Origin: HGM04593 sp045630965
Lineage (GTDB): Bacteria; Bacteroidota; Bacteroidia; Bacteroidales; Bacteroidaceae
Length of the DNA: 64,000 nucleotides
Reading direction: 5' to 3'
Assembly (NCBI GenBank): GCA_045630965.1
Contig: JAZQTU010000031.1
Location: 37,587 to 101,586, forward strand
In this document: positions 24,263 to 35,100 of the stretch, one piece after another
How positions within the stretch are numbered: the stretch's first letter is position 1
Layout: the number at the start of each line of letters is the position of its first letter
Translations under genes and position numbers: made by a program
The notes under the pieces: generated by a model
What the model was told of the DNA's origin: nothing
The model's input: only the letters and a program-made list of their open reading frames with translations
Database searches by the model: none

Positions 24263-26185
24263 TCAAAGCAACTTGGCAAAAAGTTCTATAGCCTGATACT
24301 CCGGCAAGCCAATCTTGTTGAATAGCGCAGCTGTACCCTGCGTACGTTCCTCGGCGCGTTGCCAGAATTCACGTGCATCCTCACCTGGGAACGGAACAAT
24401 ATCCTTCTGCGACAAATGACGGAATATTGCATGACGTTTGCGAATCAGTTCCTCAGGACTCAATGGCACAGCCATGTCCGCTACAGCCAAATCCCACTCC
24501 TGCCATGCACCGCGATAGAGCCATATATGACACTCTTTTGCCCAAGGTTCATCCTTAACCTCCTCAAAAGCACGAAGAACAGCCTCTATACATACACGGT
24601 GTGTACCGTGTGGATCAGTAAGGTCACCTGCAGCATATATCTGATGTGGTTGTACCTCACGCATAAGTTTCTTTACAATCTCTATATCATCGTCACTGAG
24701 TTGTCCCTTCTTTATACCACCGGTCTCATAGAACGGCAAGTTGAGGAAGTGTGCATTGGTACGGTCGTTCAGGCCAAGAGAACGGCATGCGGCACGTGCC
24801 TCGGCACGACGGATAGCACCTTTGAGGTCAAGTAGTTTTCGGGGTTCAGGCTCGCCCATCTTCTTGTTGGCGATAATGTCACGAATCTCATCGAATGCAT
24901 CACCAAAGCCCATCTCCTTGGCTGTATCGATATTCTGCAGAACCACATCGTCATACACAGCAACATTTCCTGACACCTGATATGCAACATGTACATCATG
25001 TCCGTGCTCAACAAGACGGTTGAATGTTCCACCCATTGAAATAACATCATCATCGGGATGTGGAGAGAATATTATCACACGTTTAGGGAATGGTGAAGAT
25101 GATACAGGGCGTGTGGAGTCATCAGCATTTGGTTTACCTCCGGGCCAACCGGAAATGATATGCTGTATCTCATTGAAGACACGTATGTTTATCTGATCAT
25201 ATGGTCCAACACGTTCAAGCAGGTCCGAAAGTGAATTCTTTATATAATCCTGGTGTGTCAGTTTCAGGATAGGCTTATCAACAGTCTGGCACAACCATAT
25301 AACAGCCTTGCGTATGAGTTTGTCACTCCATTCCTGTGGAGGAGCCACGAGCCAAGGCTCTTTAACACGTGTCAGTTCCTGAGCAGCAGCCTCATCGATA
25401 ACAACCTGAATGTCATCATGATTCTGAAGGATTGTTGCCGGATACTCTTCAGTAACCCCACCCTCAATAAGGTCATACGCAACCTTGGCTTTATCTTCGC
25501 CCCACATCATAAGAACAATTTTCTTTGCGCTCATGATTGTCTCCAGACCCATTGTAATAGCAGTCTTGGGAACCTCATTCGGATTAGAGAAGAACTTGTC
25601 CTGATTCTTACGGGTATTGTGGCTCAGCTGCACAAGGCGTGTAGTTGAATGTATATAGCTGCCTGGTTCGTTGAAACCCACCTGTCCAAGTTCACCGACA
25701 CCCATTATCATAAGGTCAACACAACCGTTCACCATCTTCTCGTACTGCTTGCAATACTCGTTGACCTTGTCACGCGCAACAGTTCCGTCCGGGAAATGTA
25801 CATTGGCCGGGTTAATATCGATATATTTCAAGAAGTCCTCATAAACGCGATGATTGCGGCTCTGCGAAGATTCAGGAGACATTGGGTAGAACTCGTCAAG
25901 GCTGTAGAATACAACATTGGCAAAGCTCACCTCACCTGCTTTGTATCGGTTAACAAGTTCCGCATAAAGTCCCAGTGGTGTACGCCCTGTCGACAAGCCC
26001 AGAACAAAAGGTTTTTCGCCCTTATGGGACTTTATTGCATCTACAACATAGTCGGCAGCTACAATCGCACCCTGTTTCTCTGTAGAGCAGATTTTAGTAG
26101 GCACCTTCTCAAACTTGCATATACTCTCGATTGAGGTAGTTATCGGCAATTCGCCTATTTTTGGTAAAACAAATTTTGGATTCAT
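24263..26185 (-). CDS. nagB: Glucosamine-6-phosphate deaminase fused to PIG-L-type deacetylase domain
   Basis: A 640-residue fusion. The N-terminal half (about 30-285) is NagB-like, converting glucosamine-6-phosphate to fructose-6-phosphate and ammonia: LGLSTGRTPLGLYAELV phosphate loop, YSLDEFYP catalytic Asp/Glu region, MGVGELGQVGFNEPGS loop. The C-terminal half (about 370-600) is PIG-L/LmbE-like with the zinc motif HPDDD (in RVIIFSPHPDDDVISMGG) and a later GTHRVC histidine. The same fusion is known in Bacteroides (BT_0258 type). The PIG-L half could N-deacetylate GlcNAc-6-phosphate, which would make NagA and NagB activities one polypeptide; this is inference. It lies next to the sulfatase maturase and sulfatase genes. 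Confidence 0.88.
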   Translation of the reverse strand: MNPKFVLPKIGELPITTSIESICKFEKVPTKICSTEKQGAIVAADYVVDAIKSHKGEKPFVLGLSTGRTPLGLYAELVNRYKAGEVSFANVVFYSLDEFYPMSPESSQSRNHRVYEDFLKYIDINPANVHFPDGTVARDKVNEYCKQYEKMVNGCVDLMIMGVGELGQVGFNEPGSYIHSTTRLVQLSHNTRKNQDKFFSNPNEVPKTAITMGLETIMSAKKIVLMMWGEDKAKVAYDLIEGGVTEEYPATILQNHDDIQVVIDEAAAQELTRVKEPWLVAPPQEWSDKLIRKAVIWLCQTVDKPILKLTHQDYIKNSLSDLLERVGPYDQINIRVFNEIQHIISGWPGGKPNADDSTRPVSSSPFPKRVIIFSPHPDDDVISMGGTFNRLVEHGHDVHVAYQVSGNVAVYDDVVLQNIDTAKEMGFGDAFDEIRDIIANKKMGEPEPRKLLDLKGAIRRAEARAACRSLGLNDRTNAHFLNLPFYETGGIKKGQLSDDDIEIVKKLMREVQPHQIYAAGDLTDPHGTHRVCIEAVLRAFEEVKDEPWAKECHIWLYRGAWQEWDLAVADMAVPLSPEELIRKRHAIFRHLSQKDIVPFPGEDAREFWQRAEERTQGTAALFNKIGLPEYQAIELFAKLL

Positions 26186-26232
26186 AATTATAAGTTTTTA
26201 GTCAGTTAAGTTTATATATTTTCTTTATTCAA

Positions 26233-27477
26233 TCATTTTTTCCAGTTCATGACACCCGATGCCGGTTCACCCTTTTCTATAAGAGTCTTCATGTAACGCA
26301 TATATGGATCGGTATGACGGAAAAACATTTTATATCCTTCGCAAAGCACATTCATGTAAGGTTCACCGTTCTTCGCATATTCAAAACGGTGCTTAGGACA
26401 CTCACCATGGCAAAGGAAATAGTAATTGCAGCGTTTGCATTCCAACGGAAGAGCGTCACGCTTGTCACGGCCGAATGCCTGCTGCTCACTGCTTTTATAC
26501 ATTGTTACCAGTTCATTATCCTTGATATTTCCCAATCGGTACTCGGGATATACAAAATGGTCACATGAATAGACATCACCATTATGTTCAACGACAAGCC
26601 CGTCGCCACAAACCTCACTGAAGGCACACAATGAAGGCGGTACTCCACACCAGTTACCCAAAGTAACATCAAAAAGCTGCACAAACTTCCTTCCCACATC
26701 GAACTTCACCCACTCATCAAAGACATCGCACATGAACTGCCCGTAACCTTTCGCTGAAACAGACCATGGAGCCGGAACGGCATCCTCCTCATCGGGAGAT
26801 ACTATCAACGGACGTTTATCTGGACGCATCCTCACATATTCCACCACCGGCAAGAACTGCATATAGGGATTTATCGCACTTAGAAACCTGTACACCTCAA
26901 CACCGCGTTGCTCACTACGGGCGTTTACTGTTGCAAGAATATTGAATTCAACCCCATGCTTAGTCATGAGTTCCACAGCCTTCATAACCCTCGCAAATGT
27001 CGGTGCTCCGCCACAGTCACGACGGAAAGCATCGTGTATATCCTCGGGACCGTCAAGTGACAGACCAATAAGGAAATCATTCTCCCTGAAGAAGCAACAC
27101 CACTCCTCATTTACCAGTATACCATTTGTCTGCAAGGTATTTTCTATGACTTTGTCACCGGCATACTTACGTTGCAGTTCCATTGCCTTACGGAAAAATG
27201 GCAAACCAGCCATAAGCGGTTCACCGCCATGCCAGCAGAAACTGATATTCTGTTGCGATGCTCCCTCGATATACTGCTTGATATAAATCTCAAGCAACTC
27301 CTCGCTCATGCATGGCATATTATTGTTGTAAATCTCGCTCTTGTCACGATAATAACAATAGTGACAATCGAGGTTACACGCCGACCCTATCGGCTTTATC
27401 ATAGTTCCAAAAGCCGGAGCACTACGCATCTTGGCAACGTCGGTCAAATGCAGACTATTTCTCTTGTTGCTTTTCAT
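26233..27477 (-). CDS. Anaerobic sulfatase-maturating enzyme (radical SAM, SPASM)
   Basis: Cytosolic radical SAM enzyme that oxidises the active-site Ser or Cys of sulfatases to formylglycine without oxygen. The 414-residue protein has the radical SAM triad Cys34-x3-Cys38-x2-Cys41 (in ACNLDCHYCYYRD) and a C-terminal SPASM cysteine set (NWCGVPPSLCAF, FSEVCGDG, VYSCDHFVYP, ECKRCNYYFLCHGECP) for two auxiliary [4Fe-4S] clusters. The motif SFCWHGGEPLM is typical of anSME. The adjacent sulfatase, 12 bases upstream in the same operon, is its evident substrate. Confidence 0.94.
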   Translation of the reverse strand: MKSNKRNSLHLTDVAKMRSAPAFGTMIKPIGSACNLDCHYCYYRDKSEIYNNNMPCMSEELLEIYIKQYIEGASQQNISFCWHGGEPLMAGLPFFRKAMELQRKYAGDKVIENTLQTNGILVNEEWCCFFRENDFLIGLSLDGPEDIHDAFRRDCGGAPTFARVMKAVELMTKHGVEFNILATVNARSEQRGVEVYRFLSAINPYMQFLPVVEYVRMRPDKRPLIVSPDEEDAVPAPWSVSAKGYGQFMCDVFDEWVKFDVGRKFVQLFDVTLGNWCGVPPSLCAFSEVCGDGLVVEHNGDVYSCDHFVYPEYRLGNIKDNELVTMYKSSEQQAFGRDKRDALPLECKRCNYYFLCHGECPKHRFEYAKNGEPYMNVLCEGYKMFFRHTDPYMRYMKTLIEKGEPASGVMNWKK

Positions 27478-27489
27478 TTCATTAAATAA

Positions 27490-29064
27490 TTACTGCACAA
27501 TGAATTGTTCTTCGTTGTACTGTCTCTGCAACTTCACAAGTTTCTCTTTCAACAGAGCTGTTATCTCCTCTGTACCCGGTTTTCCGTAAATATTGTCAAG
27601 TTCATGCTTGTCAACACGCAAATCATAGAGTTCCCAGATATTGTCATCATAGAAATGGATCAGTTTGTGCGTATCGGTACGGACACCCAAATGCGGTTTT
27701 ACAGCATGCTCATCGGGATACTCGTAATAGTGGTAATATACACCGTCACGGTTTGGTTCCCATTTTTCACCCTTGAGCAAAGGCAGGAATGAACATCCAT
27801 GGATATCGGAAGGAACTTCTACACCTGCCAATTCCAGGAATGTCGGAGCATAGTCAATGTTCTGTACCATATCCTTAAGTTCTCCCTTAACCTCACTGCC
27901 GGGCAAACGCACGATAAGAGGAGTGCGGAACGACTCTTCGTACATCCAGCGCTTGTCAAACCAGCCATGCTCACCCATGTAGAATCCCTGGTCGGATGTA
28001 TACACAATAAGAGTATTCTCCATAAGCCCCTCGGCCTCAAGATAATCGAGCACACGGCCAACATTGCGGTCTACCGATGTTATTACACGAAGATAGTCGC
28101 GCATATACTGCTGATATTTCCAATTGTCAAGTTCCTTACCCGTAAAACCTGCTTTCTTGAATTTCTCAATCACCACGTCGTAATGAGCGTCCCAAGCACG
28201 TTTTTGGTCCGGATTCATATTTTTGTACATACGTCGTCCCCATGCTTCCAGGTCGGAACGGCTGTGTATGGTACTGTCCTTGTCAGCAAGTTTAAGGTCA
28301 TACACCAGGTCCATATCCTTGCTTATCGACATATGCTGTATCTTGGCAGCCACACGTCCGCAGTAATCATCAAAGAATGTGGCAGGCAATGGGAATTTGC
28401 TGTCAGCAAATAATTCCAGATCACAAGTATCCGGCATCCAGGTACGGTGTGGCGCCTTATGATGCAGAAGCAGACAGAACGGCTTTTGGGAATCGCGTCC
28501 GTTTTCAAGCCAATCAAGCGCCAGATCTGTTGTCACATTGGTTGCATATCCTTCGCGCTGCACCTTTTCGCCATTACATATAAAAGTAGGGTTATAATAG
28601 TCGCCCTGACCTATGAGGACATCCCAATGGTTGAAACCTGTAGGCTCCGATGTCAAGTGCCACTTTCCTATAACAGCAGTCTCGTATCCCTGCTGCTGCA
28701 ACAGTTTGGGGAAAGTCTGCTGCGAACCGTCAAACGAAGAACTGTTGTCGGTAAAGCCATTTGCCAGACTATGTTTTCCGGTAAGCATACATGCACGTGA
28801 AGGGCCGCTTATTGAATTGGCAACAAAACTGTTGGTAAAACGGACACCGTCAGCCGCAATACGGTCTATATTCGGAGTTTTAATGAATGTAGTGTCATAT
28901 GCGCTGATTGTCTGATATGAGTGGTCATCGCACATGACAAAGAGTATATTCATCGGTTTTTCGGGCTCATCGACATTACCGCAGGCAGTCACCATAGGTA
29001 GCACAGCCATTCCCGCCATTGAAGCGCTCAAGAATCTTTTTGTCCTGTCAAAAATATTCTCCAT
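27490..29064 (-). CDS. S1-family sulfatase (serine type), lipoprotein
   Basis: A 524-residue sulfatase with an N-terminal lipoprotein signal (lipobox VTAC at residues 25-28), so probably membrane-anchored in the periplasm or on the surface. The catalytic motif is Ser86-Gly-Pro-Ser-Arg90 within NSISGPSRACMLTGKHS; Ser at the formylglycine position requires anSME, which is encoded next door. Metal-binding residues include Asp46-Asp47 and the YTSDQGFYMGEHGWFDKRW segment. Context (hexosaminidases, NagB) suggests a HexNAc-6-O-sulfatase, as inference. The ATG at 29064 is chosen over 29118 because it places the lipobox correctly. A promoter element lies 42 bases upstream. Confidence 0.92.
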   Translation of the reverse strand: MENIFDRTKRFLSASMAGMAVLPMVTACGNVDEPEKPMNILFVMCDDHSYQTISAYDTTFIKTPNIDRIAADGVRFTNSFVANSISGPSRACMLTGKHSLANGFTDNSSSFDGSQQTFPKLLQQQGYETAVIGKWHLTSEPTGFNHWDVLIGQGDYYNPTFICNGEKVQREGYATNVTTDLALDWLENGRDSQKPFCLLLHHKAPHRTWMPDTCDLELFADSKFPLPATFFDDYCGRVAAKIQHMSISKDMDLVYDLKLADKDSTIHSRSDLEAWGRRMYKNMNPDQKRAWDAHYDVVIEKFKKAGFTGKELDNWKYQQYMRDYLRVITSVDRNVGRVLDYLEAEGLMENTLIVYTSDQGFYMGEHGWFDKRWMYEESFRTPLIVRLPGSEVKGELKDMVQNIDYAPTFLELAGVEVPSDIHGCSFLPLLKGEKWEPNRDGVYYHYYEYPDEHAVKPHLGVRTDTHKLIHFYDDNIWELYDLRVDKHELDNIYGKPGTEEITALLKEKLVKLQRQYNEEQFIVQ

Positions 29065-29105
29065 GATATTCTGTTTATTGTTTTCGCGTTTTACATATGT
29101 TAATA

Positions 29106-29115
29106 TGCGAAGATA
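29106..29115 (-). promoter_or_regulatory. -7 promoter element for the sulfatase-anSME operon
   Basis: TATCTTCGCA on the minus strand, 42 bases upstream of the chosen sulfatase start. It lies inside an alternative longer reading frame, supporting the start at 29064. Confidence 0.55.
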
Positions 29116-29200
29116 CACATAAATTACTTTTTATTATCAGATTAAAATTAAAAAAAACATAAAATTTATAGTAAAAAGCAAAAAGCCTGTATACATAAAA

Positions 29201-29226
29201 AAAGTGCAGGCGTTTGCCTGCACTTT
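29201..29226 (-). terminator. Intrinsic terminator after the ROK kinase gene
   Basis: An 11-bp stem (AAAGTGCAGGC) with a GTTT/AAAC loop, followed on the minus strand by a run of T residues. Confidence 0.85.
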
Positions 29227-29244
29227 ACATTGTCATACAATCGA

Positions 29245-30204
29245 TTAATCATTCCAGCCGAGAGCAGAAGCACCGAGTACTGCGGCATCGGCACCGGGAA
29301 GAGACGACTTGAGCACCTTCACCTTATCTCTCCACAGGAATACAACATTCTTGTTCATCTGCTTACGGATAGGTTCAAGCAACAGTTCGCCAGCATTTGC
29401 CAAGCCACCGAAAAGGATGATAGCTTCAGGAGCCGAGAATGCAATGAAGTTACAGAAAGCATCACCGAGTACCTTTCCTGTAAACTCGAATATCTCATTG
29501 GCAAGTTTATCACCCTGCATTGCTGCATCGAAAAGCATCTTTGAAGTCAGTTCGTTGATACATACATCGCGCAAGATGCTTGGTTCATCACGCTCAACAA
29601 GCCACTTCTTTGCAGTACGTACAATACCTGTAGCCGAAGCATATGTCTCAAGACAGTCTGTACGGCCACAACCGCACTGGCGACCTTCGAGAACCGGAGA
29701 TGTGACATGACCCAACTCACCGGCAAAGCCGTCATGACCATATATAAGCTGACCATTTGCAACAATACCGCTACCGACACCGGTACCAAGTGTTATATAC
29801 ACGAAATCCTTCATGCCCTGTGCCACACCATATTTCATTTCACCGATTGCAGCAGCATTTGCATCATTTGTAACCTTTGTAGGAAGACCGGTCTTTTTCT
29901 CGATGAGCCATCCGAGTGGAACTATACCTTTCCAGGGCAAGTTGGCAGCATTCACAATTTCACCGGTATAATAGTTTGCCATTGGCGCACCAATACCCAC
30001 ACCCTCAAGTTTACCGTCACAACCGTTTTCAGTTGCCAGTTTCTTTATCACGTTCGCAATGGCGTCGGTATACTCCTCGATATCAGGATGAGCCTGAGTT
30101 TTGATTGTATCATCCTTTGCGAGGATGTGACCCTTAACATCAACAAGACCGATAACGGTATTTGTACCGCCAAGGTCAATTCCAATTACATACTTGTCAT
30201 TCAT
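29245..30204 (-). CDS. ROK-family sugar kinase (glucose/N-acetylhexosamine)
   Basis: ATP-dependent cytosolic sugar kinase of 319 residues. The ATP-binding motif GIDLGGTNTVIGLVD is at the N-terminus, the sugar-binding GELGHVTS segment is in the middle, and the ROK zinc site CGCGRTDCLE follows. Glucose is the commonest substrate for this subgroup, but position between a sulfatase operon and a GH20 hexosaminidase makes GlcNAc or ManNAc plausible. It is transcribed divergently from the GH20 gene, and TATATTCGCA at 30247-30256 is its likely -7 element. Confidence 0.9.
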   Translation of the reverse strand: MNDKYVIGIDLGGTNTVIGLVDVKGHILAKDDTIKTQAHPDIEEYTDAIANVIKKLATENGCDGKLEGVGIGAPMANYYTGEIVNAANLPWKGIVPLGWLIEKKTGLPTKVTNDANAAAIGEMKYGVAQGMKDFVYITLGTGVGSGIVANGQLIYGHDGFAGELGHVTSPVLEGRQCGCGRTDCLETYASATGIVRTAKKWLVERDEPSILRDVCINELTSKMLFDAAMQGDKLANEIFEFTGKVLGDAFCNFIAFSAPEAIILFGGLANAGELLLEPIRKQMNKNVVFLWRDKVKVLKSSLPGADAAVLGASALGWND

Positions 30205-30341
30205 TGTTATTATAGTTTATTGTTATTCCAAACATTACGTTCAACCTTGCGAATATAAACAAAAAAAATCAGTTTTATTCCAATAACAGGCTTTATTTGC
30301 AAAAATTTATTTTTATAATTTTTTCTTTGGAAGAGTTTGCC

Positions 30342-30350
30342 TATCTTCGC
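30342..30350 (+). promoter_or_regulatory. -7 promoter element for the first GH20 gene
   Basis: TATCTTCGC on the plus strand about 31 bases before the ATG at 30382, in the divergent gap shared with the ROK kinase gene. Confidence 0.5.
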
Positions 30351-30381
30351 ATAACGGAAAAACAAAACAAAAACAGATATT

Positions 30382-32031
30382 ATGTTAAAGAGAAGCATCA
30401 CATTCATTCTATTGTTCTTCGCTGGTTTATCAATGACCATGGCACAGACCTGCAACATCGACAATCTTTTGCCAAAGCCCGAAAAAATCATAATGGGCAA
30501 TGCGAACAGTACATTTGAGTTCAACTCAAAGACAAGTATCGTACACAATTGGGACAACAAGGACTTCACACCTGCCTTGAGCGAGCTCGACCGCATCGCA
30601 GTTGAAGTCTTCGGCAAGAAGATGAAGAAGAACACCAAAGCACACGGCGACAACAACGTTATATTCAAGTACGATGGTTCACTTGCTGACGAGGAATACG
30701 TTCTTGAGTTCACACCCGAGAACATTCTCATCAGTGCAAAGAGCGGAGCCGGTGCTTTCTACGCAGTGCAGACACTGAAACAGATTATACCTGTACAGGC
30801 ATACGAAACACCCATCAACATCAAGAAACTCACATTCCCGACAATGAAGATTTGCGACAAGCCCCATTTTGCCTATCGCGGTTTCATGCTCGACTGTTCA
30901 CGTCACTTCTGGAATGTAGAGACAATCAAAAAGACACTTGACATTCTTGCGATGCACAAGATGAACCGTTTCCACTGGCACCTGACCGAAGACCAGGGTT
31001 GGCGTATCGAGATAAAGAAATATCCTTTGCTGACAAAAATCGGCAGCAAGCGTGAACAGACAACCACAGGCCGTAACGAAGGTATGGATGGCATACCTTA
31101 CGGTGGATATTACACACAGAACGATATAAGAGAGGTTGTAAAATACGCACAGGAGCGCTTTATCACAATTATTCCCGAGATTGAAATCCCCGGTCACTCA
31201 CTTGGTGCCCTTTGCGCTTATCCATGGCTTGGTTGCCGTGGCAAGGAAGGAAACTACAAGACATGGGCAAACTGGGGTGTATCTACAGACATTGCATGCG
31301 CCGGCAAGGAGAGCACATTCAAATTCTGGGAAGATGTCCTGAGCGAGGTAATCTCACTTTTCCCAAGCGAGTATATCCACATCGGTGGTGACGAAGCTCC
31401 TCGTGACGAATGGAAGAAATGTCAGTTGTGCCAGAACCGCATCAAGGAGAACAACCTCAAGAACGAGGCCGAGTTGCAGTCATATGTAAATGGCCGAATT
31501 GAGAAATTCCTCAACGATAACGGCCGTAAGCTTATCGGCTGGGACGAGATTCTCGAAGGCGGTGTAAGCCAGAGCGCAACAATCATGTCATGGCGTGGAG
31601 CCGACGGCGGTATTGCTGCTGCAAAGAAGGGCAATTACGCTATCATGACCCCCGACAGCCACTGCTACCTGAACTTCTACCAAACAACAGACCGTCAGGA
31701 CGAGCTATTGTGCATAGGTAGCTACATACCATTGCGTAAGGCATACTCACTCAACCCTTATGACAAGCTTGCAGAAAACGAGCAGAAATACATCCTGGGT
31801 GTTCAGGCAAACCTTTGGACAGAATATATTTCAACACCAATGCAGTTGGAGTACATGCTTTTGCCACGTTTGGGAGCTATCGCTGAAATTGGCTGGAGCA
31901 ACCCTGCGCCCGAAAACAAGGATATTGAAGAGTTTATCGGACGTGCGAAACAGTTGTCACGCTACTACTACGCATTCGGTTGGAACTTCGCAAACCACTT
32001 CTACGAAGACGGCGTACAGATAGGCTGGTAG
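30382..32031 (+). CDS. Beta-N-acetylhexosaminidase (GH20)
   Basis: Secreted exo-hexosaminidase of 549 residues releasing terminal GlcNAc/GalNAc. It has a signal peptide (ending TMAQ near residue 21), an N-terminal GH20b-like domain (about 30-155), and a TIM barrel beginning FAYRGFMLDCSRHFW with FHWHLTEDQGWRIE. The substrate-assisted catalytic Asp-Glu pair is in HIGGDE at about residues 333-338. The C-terminus EYMLLPRLGAIAEIGWS is typical. Unlike the second GH20 gene in the window it has no accessory domains or sorting tail. Confidence 0.95.
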   Translation: MLKRSITFILLFFAGLSMTMAQTCNIDNLLPKPEKIIMGNANSTFEFNSKTSIVHNWDNKDFTPALSELDRIAVEVFGKKMKKNTKAHGDNNVIFKYDGSLADEEYVLEFTPENILISAKSGAGAFYAVQTLKQIIPVQAYETPINIKKLTFPTMKICDKPHFAYRGFMLDCSRHFWNVETIKKTLDILAMHKMNRFHWHLTEDQGWRIEIKKYPLLTKIGSKREQTTTGRNEGMDGIPYGGYYTQNDIREVVKYAQERFITIIPEIEIPGHSLGALCAYPWLGCRGKEGNYKTWANWGVSTDIACAGKESTFKFWEDVLSEVISLFPSEYIHIGGDEAPRDEWKKCQLCQNRIKENNLKNEAELQSYVNGRIEKFLNDNGRKLIGWDEILEGGVSQSATIMSWRGADGGIAAAKKGNYAIMTPDSHCYLNFYQTTDRQDELLCIGSYIPLRKAYSLNPYDKLAENEQKYILGVQANLWTEYISTPMQLEYMLLPRLGAIAEIGWSNPAPENKDIEEFIGRAKQLSRYYYAFGWNFANHFYEDGVQIGW

Positions 32032-32067
32032 CAACTCGTTGAATTAATATTATTTAACAAAAATCAT

Positions 32068-32088
32068 AAGGGGAGTTCATCTCCCCTT
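32068..32088 (+). terminator. Intrinsic terminator after the first GH20 gene
   Basis: An 8-bp stem (AAGGGGAG and complement) with a 5-base loop followed by TTATTTATATTT. Confidence 0.8.
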
Positions 32089-32092
32089 TATT

Positions 32093-32100
32093 TATATTTG
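32093..32100 (+). promoter_or_regulatory. -7 promoter element for the sialidase gene
   Basis: TATATTTG, a full match to TAnnTTTG, 53 bases before the sialidase ATG and directly after the preceding terminator. Confidence 0.5.
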
Positions 32101-32152
32101 TAAGTATTAATTTTATTAATAAAAACTTTGATACTAACTAACTATAATCATT

Positions 32153-35100
32153 ATGAGAAAATTATTCACATTCCTATTCTGTGCGTTGCTCACTACGGTA
32201 GCTGTTTTCGCAGATGAGCCGTTCCGCAATCACAGATACGATTCGTTCAAAGTACTTTCGACGAACAACGAGAGCATAGTTTTCATCGGCAACAGCATTA
32301 CTGACATGCACTGTTGGCCTGAGGTTTTTGTAACATCGGACGGCAACTATCTGCCAATTGTCAACAGAGGAAACTCCGGTACATATTCAACCGAGCAAAG
32401 TGATAACCTTGAGTCATACATCGCAGGCAAGCCCAAGAAGGTGTTCATGATGATTGGTACAAATGACATCGCCACACGAGGACTTAACTTTACAGGAGAA
32501 CAGGTTCTCAAGTACATAAAGAGCATGGTTGACCGAATACAGAAACGTTCACCTGAGACAAGTATCTACCTATACTGCATTCTAAAGAGTAACTACGGAT
32601 ATAGAGTTGAATCGACATGGCTTCACGCCAACGAATTGATAAAAGAATATGTCGAAAAGGCTAATTCAGATAAACTTAAATATGTCGACATTTATGACGA
32701 GCTAGCTTGTGTTGCCGACGGTAACGAATGGAGTTACGACAAGTTGCACCTTACAGCAGCCGCATATGAGAAATGGAGCAGATCTATCTGCGAATACCTT
32801 GCAGAAGGCGAAGACTATACCGTAAATACCGTTTACCATGCAAACACCTCCTCTTTGCAGAATGACGGTGGATTTGGCAGAACAACACACGGTATGCGCG
32901 CTACATATTTCAGTATGATGACTATAAGCCAAAACGATGTGCTTGTTTTCGGTGACGAGTTCATCAAGAACGGCGAATGGCAGGAGTTGCTTGGCAACCG
33001 CAACGTAAAAAACCGCGGTACAGGCTGGGGTTATGGTGGCGACATTGCAACAACAAGCAAGATTGTAGATGCCACATATGCCAACATCAATGGTGTAACA
33101 AAAGAAAATGCCAAAGCGATATTCCTATACACCGGTACAGGCGACTGCAACGGAAGTACAGACATCGCAACAGTAAAGACAAACTATAAGGCTCTTGTAG
33201 ACAAGGTTGCACAGAAGTCACCGGCATCCATCATCTATCTCATGGGTCTTACCCCCACAAACAATGCAAACACCACATCACGTGCTAAGGAGCTCAACGA
33301 CTACCTTGCATCGCTTGCTACAGCAAACAGCAAAATCAGATATGTAGACACATACACTCCGTTCCTTAACGGCAACGTAGCAAATACAAAATATTTCTAT
33401 CCAAGCAACTACCTTGGCGGTTTGGGATATGCAAAGATGGCTGTTATTATGAAAGAAGCCCTTTTGAAGGATTTCCCACAGGACACTTATAATGTAGCTA
33501 CCGAAGAGGAAGCACAAGCACGTTATACCCAGGCAGGCTTGCGTAACACACTGACACAGGCTATCGCTAAAGGCTTGGTTGCAGAGCGCGGTGATGCAAT
33601 GGGACAATACAATGCTGAAAAGATGAAGGCTTTCGATGCTGAAATAGCAAATGCCAATACTCTTTTGGAGAAGAACAACATAACAGAAGCAGAAGTTACA
33701 GAACTTGCAGAGAAATTAAATACCTTGATTAAAGAAGCTCTTTCTATGCCTAAGACAAGCACTGCAGAAAACGAGCATTGGTATCAGATGACATCGTTGC
33801 GCAGCAGCAATCTTTATATTACAGCCAAAGGCGCAGCTAACGGTGTTAAGGGCGAGAGCAACACTGCAGGTTTAGCAACCTCAATGTGGAAGTTTGTTGA
33901 CCGTGGCGACAATACATTCGACATCGTAAACCGCGAATACGAATCATATTTGAGTCCTGTAGCCAATTACAACGCACAGATTAACACCACCACAACCCGC
34001 CCAAGCAACGGTTGGACTATCAGCTATTCAAATACACCTGGCTACTATATTGTTTCATCAGGCGATGTACAGTTAAACCAGACAGACCAGAACAATGCTG
34101 TTTTCAACTGGAGCAATAACGCAAATTTGGGTAGCGACCGTAACGATGCCGGTTGTCAATTGTTAATTTTCGAAGCCGGTGAAATAGCAGAATTACCCGA
34201 TGCTACAGATGGTATTGTATACACCATAGATAAAAGTAATGGTAATCTTTACCACAAGGATGGTGCAGCCAACCAGAACTGGAACTGCTGCTGGAAGAGC
34301 AACACGACACCACAATTGCAGTTCGGTTGCGGAACTGTCAACAACATGAACTGGGCAAATAATAGCGTACAGTTGATGACCGGTACTGCCGGCAGTGCGA
34401 ACTATTCAATAACAGCCCCTGCTGGCTATGTAATTACAGAGTACACCTTTACATTTGCCAACAACAACCACAACACCGGGCTCGAACTTACAATGGACAA
34501 CGGTGCCTTGTATACAACATCAACTACAGCACAGACCATCAGTGCAAAGAACCAGAACGCTGGCTCTGTTTCATTCCGCCTTGCTGGTAACAACGGCAAC
34601 GGTGTTGTTTTGACGAACTTTGTTGTAAAAGTAAAGGAAGATAAGATTGAGGCTGCAAAAATAAGTACCGAAGGCAATGAACATTGGTACTACATCACAA
34701 GTGCATCTACACAAGCCTATTGCGCCGGTAAAGTTATATACTACGACGAAGAAACTGGCAAGTTGCGCTTTGGCGACAAGGCATTCAGTGCAGAGCGCAT
34801 CTGGAGTTTCTGGGAGAAAGACGGCAAACTTGCCATCAAGAACTATAACGGAGAATATTTCGGAACTGCAGGCGACGGAACCGGTAATTCAACTGCATTC
34901 GGTGTGGTAAATGAGCCAAACTACATATATAACATCAACAGTGCTTATGATTTCTTCATAATAAAGGACAATGCCGTTGAGTTGCATGCACAAAACGACA
35001 ACTCAGTGATTGTACGTTGGGGTTCAGCTGCCGGTAATGCTTCACTTTGGAAATTCGATAAAGTTGACACAAGCAATGCTATGGCAGAGTTTGCATATAC

